Below, piece after piece: positions 56,101-64,000 of a stretch of 64,000 nucleotides of DNA (the stretch's first letter is position 1; every line of letters begins with the position of its first letter). The DNA lies in contig NC_092629.1 in assembly GCF_039555335.1 (NCBI RefSeq), forward strand, positions 4,731,912 through 4,795,911. The letters are read 5' to 3'. The position numbers were made by a program, and so were the translations under genes. The notes under the pieces were generated by a model. It made no database searches. It saw only the letters and a list, made by a program, of their open reading frames with translations, and was not told the DNA's origin. The stretch comes from Amphiura filiformis. Its lineage: Eukaryota > Echinodermata > Ophiuroidea > Amphilepidida > Amphiuridae.

Positions 56101-57018
56101 AGAAAACATGCAAGTCCTAGGGTTTTGTTTTAGGGATCGGATAGCGACATTTGCTCAGTATTTTTTGTGGGACATGAGAGCACATCATCAGACATTTTTT
56201 CCCCCAAAGACCTTAAATCTTTTGAAAAAAAAATGTATATCTTTCTTTTCCTCCCATCTACGTACACTTTAAGTACATATCATTAGATTTATAAAGTTTA
56301 CTTCGAGGACTGTTAAATGTCAAAAATATTATTTTTTTTTATAATTTGACATAAAATTTGTATTTGTATTATTGCAAATAAAGAATTCATTCAGAATGCA
56401 ATTTGGCGTGTCTGATGTGCTTTCAGGTCCCGCAGAAAATACTGTGAAAACATCGCTATCCAATCCCATAGGAACTTTGCAATATTCCTTTATCAGCGTA
56501 ACATTCATTTAGTAGAGGGAACTGATAATAATGAACAACTTGAACATACATTGAACATGTTTTTATGACAACTGTACAACAACCATTTAAATATCATGCT
56601 GTACACTTTAATTTGCACATTAGCAAAAATTAGCAAAATTCACGGGAGCTTCTGTCGTGTATGAAATGGGTTAATAAATGCGTATCACTTTTTGCTTGAG
56701 AAATTGTATGAAATAATACACTTGTACTGAGATGTTGATGTGTCTAATGTACTCACCCCTTCAGGGCTCATGCATTAGACGCATCAAGATCGCAGTACGT
56801 GTGCATTGATGATTTCATTTCTTTTCTTTTATCTTGTAGGATTTTCCCAACACGTTCTATAGGAGTCCTCAGTTCTTCCATACCATATTAAAGAAATTCA
56901 GCATCACAGGTAGAAGTCCACTGGTATTCATAGTCTCGGATAGTCATGGTGGCGAGTCAAATGCTCTCAAACTGTTTCCGAAAGATGTGCAAGCATCACT
57001 AGGTGTACATAATATTAG
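44093..57018 (+). CDS. RAD17: RAD17 checkpoint clamp loader, N-terminal part (seven exons, incomplete)
   Basis: Exons 44,093-44,134, 45,091-45,199, 45,946-46,118, 50,881-50,967, 52,994-53,150, 55,930-56,066 and 56,840-57,018 join in matching phases to about 294 codons. The product is the AAA+ large subunit of the Rad17-RFC complex, which loads the 9-1-1 clamp at damaged DNA in the nucleus. Seen: N-terminal DWVTPSFDDF, PWAEKHTP, LAVHKKKIAEVEEWL, Walker A GPTGAGKT, QEWVNPV, Walker B LVLVEDFPN and sensor-1 LVFIVSDS, in the family order. The animal protein is usually about 650-700 residues, so more than half is missing. I found no further exon up to 64,000. Introns are packed with mobile elements. 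Confidence 0.93.
45091..45199 (+). CDS. RAD17: RAD17 exon 2
   Basis: Acceptor ATACACAG and donor GTAAGA; phase 0 to 1. It encodes SHDWVTPSFDDFEDFTVAS followed by a Ser/Thr-rich, Lys-rich linker. The DWVxPSFDDF motif is diagnostic of the RAD17 N-terminus. Confidence 0.9.
45946..46118 (+). CDS. RAD17: RAD17 exon 3
   Basis: The phase-1 acceptor at 45,945 (TACGTAG) gives ASSLGSWCDN. A second AG at 45,957 (TCTTTAG) is 12 bases downstream in the same frame and could be used instead. The exon carries a basic TRRKRIRDED stretch and ends NIENVPWAEKHTPQCQ at GTGAGT. PWxxKxxP is the conserved segment just before the AAA+ domain. Decayed duplicates of this exon's 3' half lie in the next intron. Confidence 0.9.
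46500..46533 (+). pseudogene. RAD17 exon 3 duplicate, left half (split by the DIRS insertion)
   Basis: ATCAGTAGCCAATCTTCTAG then CAAACTAAG resembles exon 3 around 46,032-46,070. It stops where the DIRS element begins and resumes after 50,567. Confidence 0.6.
47203..47853 (+). pseudogene. DIRS reverse transcriptase remnant
   Basis: Across two shifted frames the sequence gives the DIRS RT core: RNRRLLNTFFRPKRFRMGTL, then TASLDLSDAYLHMPIASQDR, preceded by a KTGDGSPIR segment and followed by a hydrophobic segment. Stops and frameshifts (47,381-47,632 against 47,203-47,853) show decay. The gag-like part upstream (46,800-47,200) is not recognisable. Confidence 0.8.
48348..48725 (+). pseudogene. 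DIRS RNase H remnant
   Basis: VVLTDNTTVVAYPNRQG, IGWCKFRQITMRAIHIAGV and ILAHNLSRGRVSGPAEWSL match the RNase H-type region of DIRS elements, with the usual HIAGV...LSR...EW spacing. The expected ADxLSR is changed to AHNLSR. Confidence 0.82.
49080..49870 (+). pseudogene. DIRS tyrosine recombinase remnant
   Basis: The frame at 49,243-49,560 reads RDPNTVLDYFKGHPFDLPSK, LKYVTLKMAFGLALAS and ELHTVSRL, the N-terminal and first catalytic region of the DIRS/Ngaro recombinase. A frameshift precedes the later His/Arg and Tyr region (49,579-49,869). It would integrate circular cDNA without target duplication. Confidence 0.75.
50175..50312. repeat. DIRS internal complementary region
   Basis: The left part (GATGCAAGAAGTATCTTAAT to GTGTACTGAGTCT) is the reverse complement of the left outer end. 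The right part (AGTCCCAAACAGAAATGTTT to CCGATGTTGATT) is the reverse complement of the right outer end. It templates completion of the ends through a circular intermediate. Confidence 0.9.
50568..50620 (+). pseudogene. RAD17 exon 3 duplicate, right half
   Basis: ATAGAGAATGTTCCTTGGGC and AGAGAAACAG continue the exon 3-like sequence interrupted at 46,533; the exon has TATAGAGAATGTGCCGTGGG. The splice-donor region has decayed to a G-rich tract. Confidence 0.65.
50645..50750 (+). pseudogene. RAD17 exon 3 duplicate, third copy
   Basis: It reads AGCCAATTGTCTACCTTGGA, then AAAATAGAGAATGCTCC and CTCAGTGCTAGGTAAGTGGG, parallel to exon 3 and its donor. It lacks the exon's reading frame integrity. A partial fourth echo (GACATCTGTAGCCTGGATAG) is at about 50,778. 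Confidence 0.65.
50881..50967 (+). CDS. RAD17: RAD17 exon 4
   Basis: Phase 0 to 0, acceptor TTATCATAG, donor GTACGA. It encodes ADLAVHKKKIAEVEEWLRNH and a short basic tail. The LAVHKKKIxEVExWL motif is the RAD17 signature helix before the P-loop. Confidence 0.93.
51141..51545. repeat. 405-bp foldback MITE (AAGACAGAGATA termini)
   Basis: Ends AAGACAGAGATAGAAACAAT and ATTGTTTTTATCTCTGTCTT are inverted. They continue through TTTATCGCGTCTGA against TCAGACGCGATAAA. It lies in RAD17 intron 4. Confidence 0.88.
51735..52018. repeat. Foldback repeat in RAD17 intron 4
   Basis: ATATGTGACATGATCAAGGGAA-type sequence at 51,748 pairs with TTCCCTTGCTCATGTCACAT at 51,987. An adjacent smaller inverted pair is GATGAAAGCTAAATTAAT (52,026) with ATTAATTTAGCTTTCATC (52,135-52,152). 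Confidence 0.7.
52378..52556. repeat. MITE of the CAGTTGAAATCC family (member 3)
   Basis: Termini TATTTCAATTGAAATTCC and GGATTTCATCTGGAATA; internal CTTCCACAC and CATGTCTTCCATAG as in the 8,795 copy. Confidence 0.75.
52994..53150 (+). CDS. RAD17: RAD17 exon 5 (Walker A)
   Basis: Phase 0 to 1, acceptor TTTGTAG, donor GTAATT. It encodes PVLLLTGPTGAGKTATVQTL with the Walker A P-loop GPTGAGKT, then EMRIEVQEWVNPV. The QEWxNPV segment is specific to RAD17 proteins. Confidence 0.95.
53225..53400 (+). repeat. tRNA-like SINE fragment
   Basis: GGTTTGAATCCC near 53,350 matches a Pol III B box and its T-loop context (CGAGG before, CCGGGGGTACCA after). GGCTACAGGTCGGTGAT lies at a suitable distance upstream as a weak A box. 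A pyrimidine-rich stretch follows. The acceptor stem does not pair, so I call a tRNA-derived SINE rather than a gene. Confidence 0.45.
53466..53606. repeat. MITE of the CAGTTGAAATCC family (member 4, left end lost)
   Basis: CTTCCACACAGGGAGTGCAA, TTCCATTTGAAATTTATACC and ATTTTAACTGGAATA match the family core and right end. Confidence 0.7.
54380..54930 (-). pseudogene. CR1-like reverse transcriptase C-terminal remnant
   Basis: In minus orientation, shifted frames give DIDRLQRLQNKCACLVF, FHWLRIKERITFKTLLYIYK, NGLCPRYIEYL, LNLRVPRTN and GDRAFSVVAPYKWNSIPLN, the usual CR1-group RT tail. A (TTAC)n tail lies at about 54,380-54,396. It lies in RAD17 intron 5, antisense. Confidence 0.78.
55424..55760 (-). 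pseudogene. Penelope-like GIY-YIG endonuclease remnant
   Basis: Minus-strand frames read VIYLITCNNCQLQYVSKTTN, then HYSNSPNHSISNVSIMGIE and REPYCIAKLHTLKPQGIN. YLI..C..C...YV.KT and the C-terminal KL.T..P.G.N are typical of the GIY-YIG endonuclease of Penelope-like elements. One in-frame stop is visible upstream of VIYLI. No RT part was found beside it. Confidence 0.7.
55849..56066 (+). CDS. RAD17: RAD17 exon 6, with duplicated 27-codon start
   Basis: Two acceptors, CCATAG (55,848) and TTATAG (55,929), lie 81 bases apart in the same frame, and each is followed by a near copy of the same codons: DFIADGGHMSGSQQTIFQD and DFIPVGGHMSESQQSIFQDF. The second copy continues into LTRSNKYQTLQIFGEDTS and LKKLVLVE before GTAAGT, matching the family. 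Using the first acceptor reads through without a stop and adds 27 residues. The phase 1 acceptor matches exon 5. KKLVLVE is the first half of Walker B. The shorter form from 55,930 is the likely canonical one. Confidence 0.88.
56840..57018 (+). CDS. RAD17: RAD17 exon 7
   Basis: Phase 0 acceptor CTTGTAG and phase 2 donor GTGAGT. It encodes DFPNTFYRSPQFFHTILKKF, then RSPLVFIVSDSHGGES (sensor 1) and LFPKDVQASLGVHNI. The next exon should begin with the conserved FNPVAPT-like segment; I did not find it before 64,000. Confidence 0.93.
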
Positions 57019-57019
57019 G

Positions 57020-57473
57020 TGAGTTACACCCAAAGGTATTAAGAATACACCCAAATGTCTCACTGATACACCCAAAGGTATTAAGAATACACCCAAATAT
57101 CTCCAAAATACACCCATGGTATTAGGAATACACCCAAATGTCTCATAAGTACACCCAAAGGTATTAGTTAACCATGGACTAAAGCAATACAGACGAACCA
57201 CAGATCAGCATCCCCTGATAATGAGGGCCGATTGTTCCATGAAGTGCGAAAGACAAAACTGCTGCACCCAAATTGTATTAAGAATGCACCCAAATGGCTC
57301 ATAAATACACACAAAGGTTTTAGGAATACACCAAAATGTCTCAAATACACCCAAAGGTGTCAGGAATACACCCAAATGTGTCACAAATACACCCAAAGGT
57401 AATACTCCTAAATGTCTCATAAATACACTGAAAGGTAAATAATACTCCCAAATATCTCATACACCCAAATGTA
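57020..57473. repeat. ACACCCAAA minisatellite
   Basis: Units such as GTATTAAGAATACACCCAAA and TGTCTCATAAATACACCC recur from just after the exon 7 donor. They are interrupted by non-repeat sequence at about 57,165-57,265. One unit contains the TTAA into which the next element inserted. Confidence 0.85.
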
Positions 57474-57477
57474 TTAA

Positions 57478-59381
57478 AGGTGAACCTCATTGAAAATAAA
57501 GTTATATATCAATGAAAAGCTTATGATGTCAGGATACTAACAATTATTTTTCCCGATTTTTTTGATGGCCAATAAAGCTGAAAAATTAAAAAAATGAATG
57601 AATTTTTGGTCTTTTTTAAGGCGCCCAAAAAGCACCCAAATCAATCGTCTATGACCTTGGGAATACTCGTGACGTAAGCTCAGGGTTCGCAGTCACGTGA
57701 TCCTACTCGAAACACGTAAACAAGACTTGCTTCCTGTACTTTGCAAGCTGCCCGGCAAGTCTGATTTTCACAATAAACATGATAAAGCTTGAAATTAGAG
57801 GAATCTTCAAGTTGCTGGTTCCTTCTATATATATTAGAAATAATAGAATTATTGTCAACACATAAATTTTCCGTAATATTTGACAAAATCAGTCATAACT
57901 GGCTGGGTATAACTGGGTAATTGAGTTTGAATTTGGCGCTGGGATCAATCCCATGCATAAATGCTTGCTGCTACCGAGTACCGTTCATGTCATGGACTGA
58001 ATAAACATGATCGAATAACAAATTAAATACTTGTTTGTGACATTCCCTATTCTTGATTCATTTTAAAATATCTGATTTTAAAAAATATCGTCTTGCAGTA
58101 ATCAAAAAATTAATAAAGAACCGTCGATTTCGTCAAATCCAGCCCATATAAAGGTTTTCATATTTAGTGCATTGCGGTAATACAATTTCCACACAATCAC
58201 GATTGAAAGAAACAGATACTCGGGCAGATACTTTATGATAAAATAAATACAATTTAGGCTTAGTAGACCGTTATTAAATGGAAATCTGAATAAAATTAAA
58301 ACATTGTCACTTGTGTCACGATTCTTTAATGATAGTACAATCAGTGTACGGTACTGAAAAAGTGAAACATTCATGTTTTATGGATTACCGGACATGATGC
58401 GAAATTGCTGAAGACGGATATGCACAAACACAGCGACTCGCTTCGGGGCTTCGTCCGCCGGCAGCACTCAGTGCGTTGTGTGTTCCATATATCTGTGGTT
58501 TCATGGGATGTTTCAGCAGATTTGATCAATCGTTCCCTTATATTTGGAACATTTACAGGAATAAATTTTGCTGATGAAGTAGCAATAAGTTGGAAATATC
58601 AGAATGTGAATATCAAATCGGTCATTTTGTCTGCAAGTACAGTACAGTCGCGGATACTGAACACTCGGCGTAGTGAGACTCAGTCAGTCACTGAGCTCAT
58701 CCCGTATGTATCTATATACAAGTTCGCCTATCATGACCGGCCATGACCGGTTGTAAAGCTAAGAAATAATTAAAAAATCCTGTACATGTACCTTATTCTA
58801 TTCCTTCATTTTCTCATTGTGATAAGTTCATCTCAACTTGGTGTGACGATCTGAACTGGTAGCACTAGCAGTTATTTTTTGCAATCTGTTTTCATTCGGC
58901 GAATCTTTGCTCTTCGTGCTTTACTGTAATATTCCCTATGCATATATCGTGGATGGCTTGGCCTATCCCAAATCACCCCGGCCAGCACTTTTCCCATTTT
59001 TAAATCCCCACACTTTATTCAGGAACTTCATTCTTGATTTGATCATGATATTTCCTTCATGTAATTCTTATTTTATTGAAGATATTTTTCATGTAAAGTT
59101 GACAATGACTGAATTGGCCCGATGCATGCCACAGTAATACACGGACATTGTGTTTACAATCAAACCCGGAAGTAACTGTGTGTCCCTGGGCTGACGTCAT
59201 CAACGAAAGCGCCCAATTTGAACGATTTCGTTTTGTAATTTAGGGGGGTGCCAATATCCAATCTTTGCATGGAGATTATGTCTAGCCTGGTACGCTATGC
59301 AAATAAAAAATATTCTTTTCTGCTTCCTGACATCATAAGCTTTCCATTGATATATAACTTTATTTTCAATGAGGTTCACCT
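57478..59381. mobile_element. 1.9-kb TTAA-flanked inverted-repeat element (piggyBac-like, non-autonomous)
   Basis: TTAA at 57,474 and 59,382 flanks inverted termini of about 56 bases with one mismatch (AGGTGAACCTCATTGAAAAT and the inverse). Removing the element and one TTAA restores an intact minisatellite unit. The interior has no recognisable transposase; the longest frame (58,405-58,746) has no known domain. Confidence 0.88.
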
Positions 59382-59424
59382 TTAAGAATACACCCAAATG
59401 TCACAGACTTTTTGTGGACAGTCT

Positions 59425-60005
59425 TGTTACACTTTCATTTCATTTCATTTTATTTGCCAGATAAAAAACATTAAACATACAGTAAAACACATACAATGAT
59501 TGCACAATATTAAAAGTATATAACATTTTCAATTGGCCAGCAATTAACATGAGTTATTTTCATATAGGAGTTATTAAAAGGCAAGACTCCAGTCCATGAT
59601 GAGGAATCCGACCAAGACTCCCTCGGTGTGCGTAAACAGGAGAACAAGACACAGAGCCTCTGGCAGGGATAGCCAAGAGTAACAAAAGTCACTTTCAAAG
59701 TGGCTAAACCTAAAAATCTGCAAAAACAACACAGCAAAACAGAGATCACACCGAAGGAGACAGGATTTCTCCCCATGAACTAGAGTGGGGTAAATGAATA
59801 AACTAAACATATTACATAAGAAACACTCTATAAAAAATCAATTCCAGCTGAGATTTTTGAAGTGCTCTTTGGAATTTGTTAAAACCCATTTAAACTGAAA
59901 AGAAGTTGATTACAGAGATCTTGAGGAAGTTGATCAAAAAAAGCAGGAAATCTGTTGAAAACAGTGAATTTAAAACCATCTGTGCGAGCATAGGTGTGAC
60001 TAAAT
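59425..60005 (-). mobile_element. Probable 3' fragment of a non-LTR element
   Basis: In minus orientation the sequence ends with GGCAAATAAAATGAAATGAA, a (AAATG)n-type tail. The frame at 60,085-59,879 contains NRFPAFFDQLPQDLCNQL, weakly like an RT C-terminus. The assignment is tentative. Confidence 0.35.
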
Positions 60006-61470
60006 TTATACCCGTATGCGAAGCATGAACGGGTATATTGCCATTCTATGGTTTCTTCTCCTTCTCCTTTTCCTCCATCAAACACAACATTCTGTCAAGG
60101 CTAGCGCTAAAACTACAAGGGCCACAGGGCCCATATGTGGTACACTTATGGGCCCTACCCCGTAGATTTATCCTTTGCCCATCTTGGCCCCAGAGGTCAA
60201 AGGTCACAGGCCCCAGGGGCCCAAATGTAAAAATACAAAGCATGCCGTTTCTCATCAAATGAAGCAGCCTCAGGGGCCTGAGTTGGTACACTGATAGCCC
60301 CAGGGGTACTCTATATATACAAGTATACATGAACCCCATATGTCATATATTATGGGCCCCAGGGCCCCAAATGTTAAAACAAGGGGTAACAGATTGACAA
60401 AGCTAGCGCTAAAACTACAAGGGCCCCAGGGCCCATATGTAGTACACTTATGGGCCCTACCCGTAGATTTATCCTTTGCACATCTGGGCCCCAGAGGTCA
60501 AAGGTCACGGGCCCCAGGGGCCCAAATGTAAAAATACAAAGCATGCGGTTTGTCATTAAATGAAGCAGCCTCGGGCCCTGAGTTGGTACACTGATAGAGC
60601 CAGGGGTACTCTATATATACAAGTATACATGAGTCCCATATGTCATATATTATGGGCCCCAGGGCCCCAGATGTTAAAATAAGGGGCAACAGGTTAACAA
60701 GGCTAGCTATAAAACTACAAGGGCACTAAGGCTCATATGTGGCACATGTATGGGCCCTAAGTTGTAATGTGTCTTCTGCCCATTTTGGCCCCAGATGTTT
60801 AAGGCTAGGGGCCCCAGAGGCCCAAATGTTAAAAGAAAGGGCCGGTCGTTTCTCAACAAATAAAGTAGCGACAGGGTTTAGGTTTGGTACACTAATAGGT
60901 CTTCAGCATTATATTGTTTTATGTATATATGAACCCTATGTGTCACATAATATGGGCCCCAGGGCCCCAAACGCTAAAACATAGGGCCGGTCGTTACTCA
61001 GTAAATAAAGCAGCTACAATGTCCAGCTTGAGTCTGCTGATAGCACTTGAGAAGTATATTTCAACATATGCACAGAGCCCCATAAGTCAAATATTATGGG
61101 CCCCAGGCCCCAAATGTTAAATCAAAGGGCCGGCCATTTTTCACCAAAGCTCAAAGTTTGTACACAGACTGCACCTGAGAATTATATTGTTATATGTACA
61201 TATGAGCCCCAGATGTCACATAATATGGGCCCAGGGCCCCAAGCGCTAAAACATAGGGCCAGTCATTACTCAGTAAATAAAGCAGCTACAGTGCCCAGCT
61301 TAAGTCTACTGATAGCACTTGAGAATTATACTTCAACATGTGTACATGAGCCTCATAAGTCAAATATTATGGGCCAGGGCCCCAAATGTTAAAAAGGGCT
61401 GTCCGTTTATCATCAAATAAAGCAACTTCAGGGCTCGGAGTTTGTACACAGATTGCACCTGCGAATTATA
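60006..61470. repeat. GGGCCC-rich tandem satellite, about five units of 200-300 bp
   Basis: It opens with the hairpin ATACCCGTATGCGAAGCATG with AACGGGTAT. Units follow containing AAAACTACAAGGGC, GGGCCCCAGGGGCCCAAATG and TATTATGGGCCCCAGG. The first two units carry AGAGGTCAAAGGTCAC. ORFs (GPRAPN peptides) are repeat translations. Confidence 0.88.
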
Positions 61471-62678
61471 TTGTTAATAACACCCACCCCATCCCATTCA
61501 CAGACAATTGCGTAATTATAATTATAATATAAAAAATACATTTCGTCTATGTGTTTACATCCGTGACGCCATTTGAAATCGGCAATTTGTTAAAATTGAT
61601 CCGTATAGAGGCAAGATGGGCTAACACATAATGTAGGTCAAAAGTGAGATACATACGCTACATTATTGATTGGGGGTCATCCAGGGTCAATGCATGTCCG
61701 TAATGTTCTGGCGTTGTCAGGACTGCACTCTACGGCTTAGATAGACAAATTAAAAAATTATTCACTCGGTCGTTTCAAGTAATGTGTTTTAGGATTGGTT
61801 TTGGTCACGTGGTTTCCTATTATCTTGCCTAAGCTCTTGACTGACGTTATTACCGATACCTTTGTTTGTACCTTTTGTTAGAAACTTACTACTTAAAGTA
61901 GTTTCGGTTTTCATTTCAGTTAGTTATATAACCGTGTGACTACATAATCACATTGGTTTGAAGTTACCTGATCAAAGTACACAAAATAAGTATTTAAATT
62001 TCGCAGTGCAATACCGTATTAACGAACAGAGAAATCCAACTAGTCAATCTACATTTCAAAGCGTGGTTTAGATGTTCAAATAATCCTAGGAATATGTCCC
62101 TGTGAAAAATATAGACCATCGAAATATTTCCTCCCGAGATTACAAAAGAATAGACACTCGCCTTTCCCCTCGAAGCACGCAGAAACTGATCATAGCGGAG
62201 TGAGCGCTCATCCGTTAGGCTTTATTGAACCCGTAACAAAAAGTAGCAGAAATCGCCTTGAAGAAGGAAAAATCTGAATTTGTCACTTTTGAAAGCATTT
62301 GTCATTCAAATGAGTAACTTAGTGGAATAAAATGGCATCGTGCCGAATAAGGTATCAAAGTACGCAGAACAAAATTCTCCATCTATTGACTACGTTATTC
62401 TGCAATTTAGATTTAGATTTAAGGGTTCGGATACTTTTTGGGCGCAGTATATATGACAATGTGTCATGTATGGTGACTAACATCATCGGATTGTTTATTA
62501 CTGGCCAGAAATTGTATTCCCAAAGTTTACTTTAACCAGATTCTTTTCGTTCTATGCACCGATGTAGGTAAACCAATACCGATTTGAAATTGATAGGTCA
62601 TTACTCTCGCTTCCTCATACCGGATAGCATATTTTATTTCTCCTACAGGGTGTTACTGAAAGAACTGTAACGTTGGAA
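61471..62678. other. No gene recognised
   Basis: Unique-looking AT-rich sequence. The ORF at 62,332-62,535 has no recognisable domain. Confidence 0.4.
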
Positions 62679-62960
62679 ATTGATCTATTACCTTTAAAAT
62701 CCACACTACCCCTGTGGAAAGATTTATTTTGGAAATATCTGCCACATGGGAGTATGAATTTTAAATGGAATGAGCACATTAGGCAGCTCCATTTGAATTC
62801 CACACACCCTCTGAGAAAGATTCAACCTGACTCTTCCCCTGAGGGAGGGCGAGTTTCAAATGAAGCTGCTATTGTGTTCATTCCGTTTGAAATTCATACT
62901 CCCCCTGTGGAAGATATTTTCAAAATCTTCCACAGGGGTAGTGTGGATTTTAAATGAAAT
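62679..62960. repeat. Foldback MITE (AAATCCACACTACCCCTGTG termini)
   Basis: Ends AAATCCACACTACCCCTGTG and CACAGGGGTAGTGTGGATTT are inverted. A second tight hairpin (CCTGTGGAAGAT with ATCTTCCACAGG) lies near 62,905-62,940. Confidence 0.85.
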
Positions 62961-63790
62961 AGCACGTTGTAATTTTTGTAAATGCACTGACAACAAAAAA
63001 ACTCTAAACACATGTCAGTAACCAAATTATAAGTTTCTTTTTGAGGCCAGTTTATATATATATATATATATACGACTTTTATAGTTCATTTTTAAAAACA
63101 CTGAGCATAACCATGAAAGGTCAATGAAAAACCTTTTTTTGACAAGTGGAATGAATGAAAAGCGAGGTGTGCTTTCAAAATGTTACAGTTCAAGAATGGA
63201 ACTGGCAATTTCGAAATTCACAAATATGTAGTAGTTGTTTTATTACTTAATACCATATACAATTCCGTTTTGTTTTGTTGCCGCATTTAAATACTAAACA
63301 AAATCACATTTTCTGATTAAATACTAAACAAAATCACATTTTCTGAAGGTGTTCTTTAAGCGACACCCTGTATCAAAATAGAACAAGGCGGGTTATTGTG
63401 GTTACGCTGCGGTAAACTGGTAATGAATTCCTAAATTACTTCCCTTTTGTTTTATTCAATCCGCCACTAGCTTTAACAAATCAATTAAATTACTTATTGC
63501 ATTAAATAGGTATTTCGTAATTTTAGTGTTTTATTTTCAAGGTATGGTTCAATAGACATCCACGAAAAAAGCTTATTTCTAACATTTTATTTGAAGAAAA
63601 AAAGTTTCAAGGCCTTTATCAAATGCATTTTACAGCTTTAAAATAAAAAATTCCCTACCTGACCCTAATTCTTTTATGTTACGCCAATTAAACAATTATT
63701 GAAGCCTTACATTACCATATCATTCATGAACTGAAATATAGTATGTGCAAACATCAAATATGTGTAAACAATCGTGGTAGCCAATTGTTA
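62961..63790. other. No gene recognised; (TA)n at 63,054-63,073
   Basis: AT-rich sequence with a short TA microsatellite and a 30-base direct repeat (TTAAATACTAAACAAAATCA, at about 63,287 and 63,318). Confidence 0.45.
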
Positions 63791-64000
63791 TACCCGTATG
63801 CGAAGCATGAACGGGTATATTGCCATTCTATGGTTTCTTCTCCTTCTCCTTCTCCTTTTCCTCCATCAAACACAACATTCTGTCAAGGCTAGCGCTAAAA
63901 CTACAAGGGCCACAGGGCCCATATGTGGTACACTTATGGGCCCTACCCCATAGATTTATCCTTTGCCCATCTTGGCCCCAGAGGTCAAGGTCACAGGCCC
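63791..64000. repeat. Second copy of the GGGCCC satellite, cut by the window end
   Basis: From the ACCCGTATGCGAAGCATGAA hairpin onward it is almost identical to 60,009-60,215, with one extra CTTCTC unit. It lacks one A in the AGGTCAAAGGTCA site. Confidence 0.92.

Noticed and set aside
58405..58746. 113-codon ORF as a transposase inside the 1.9-kb TTAA element
   Set aside because: No DDE/DDD motif or other domain can be seen; the element appears non-autonomous.
60046..61392. Open frames rich in Gly-Pro-Arg-Ala-Pro in both strands
   Set aside because: They track the GGGCCC-rich satellite units and have no conserved domain.
57019..64000. Further RAD17 exons in the last 7 kb
   Set aside because: I looked for the conserved segment expected after the sensor-1 exon and found no convincing match; the rest of the gene probably lies beyond the window.

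Overview
This window looks like part of a repeat-rich nuclear genome from an invertebrate animal, most likely a marine deuterostome (echinoderm, hemichordate or lancelet type). The assignment is inference. It rests on small coding exons with GT-AG introns, many TTAA-flanked or 8-bp-TSD foldback elements, PHD/endonuclease/reverse-transcriptase retroelements of the CR1/L2/jockey kind, a DIRS element, a Penelope remnant, and the two host genes present. There are no bacterial operons, rRNA genes or CRISPR arrays.

Layout. Bases 1-17,612 hold an 8.02-kb tandem duplication (copy A 1,567-9,586; copy B 9,587-17,612). Each copy carries part of a 120-bp-unit satellite packed with AGGTCA-type half sites, one non-LTR retrotransposon on the minus strand (about 4.44 kb, inserted inside the satellite), several miniature elements, and a small coding exon beginning MGNTTSVS. 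A 1.9-kb array of hairpin-forming repeats follows (17,580-19,455).

From 19,765 to 25,961 on the plus strand lies the most striking gene. It has two successive LRAT-domain exons (catalytic His and NCEHF motif in both), then a 3.46-kb exon. That exon encodes a SNTX-like beta domain, a possible thioredoxin-like segment, a Cys cluster, a P-loop GTPase domain, a second Cys/His cluster and a C-terminal coiled coil. All splice phases agree, so one protein of about 1,500 residues can be read, with two alternative myristoylatable first exons created by the tandem duplication. The LRAT (lipid acyl-transfer fold), the SNTX-like region and the immune-type GTPase suggest a membrane- or lipid-associated innate immune or stress GTPase. 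That function is inference.

Bases 26,400-44,000 are mostly repeats: foldback MITEs, a locally duplicated 1.5-kb segment, minisatellites, and a 5'-truncated reverse transcriptase at 40,153-41,244. I see no convincing host gene there.

From 44,093 to 57,018 on the plus strand seven exons encode the N-terminal part of RAD17, the 9-1-1 checkpoint clamp loader; the gene continues beyond what I can find. Its introns hold a nearly complete DIRS-type tyrosine-recombinase retroelement inserted into a decayed duplicate of one RAD17 exon, a tRNA-like SINE, and CR1-like and Penelope-like remnants. An in-frame 27-codon duplication lies at one exon start. The last 7 kb contain a 1.9-kb TTAA-flanked inverted-repeat element, a GGGCCC-rich tandem satellite that reappears at the window edge, and further MITEs.
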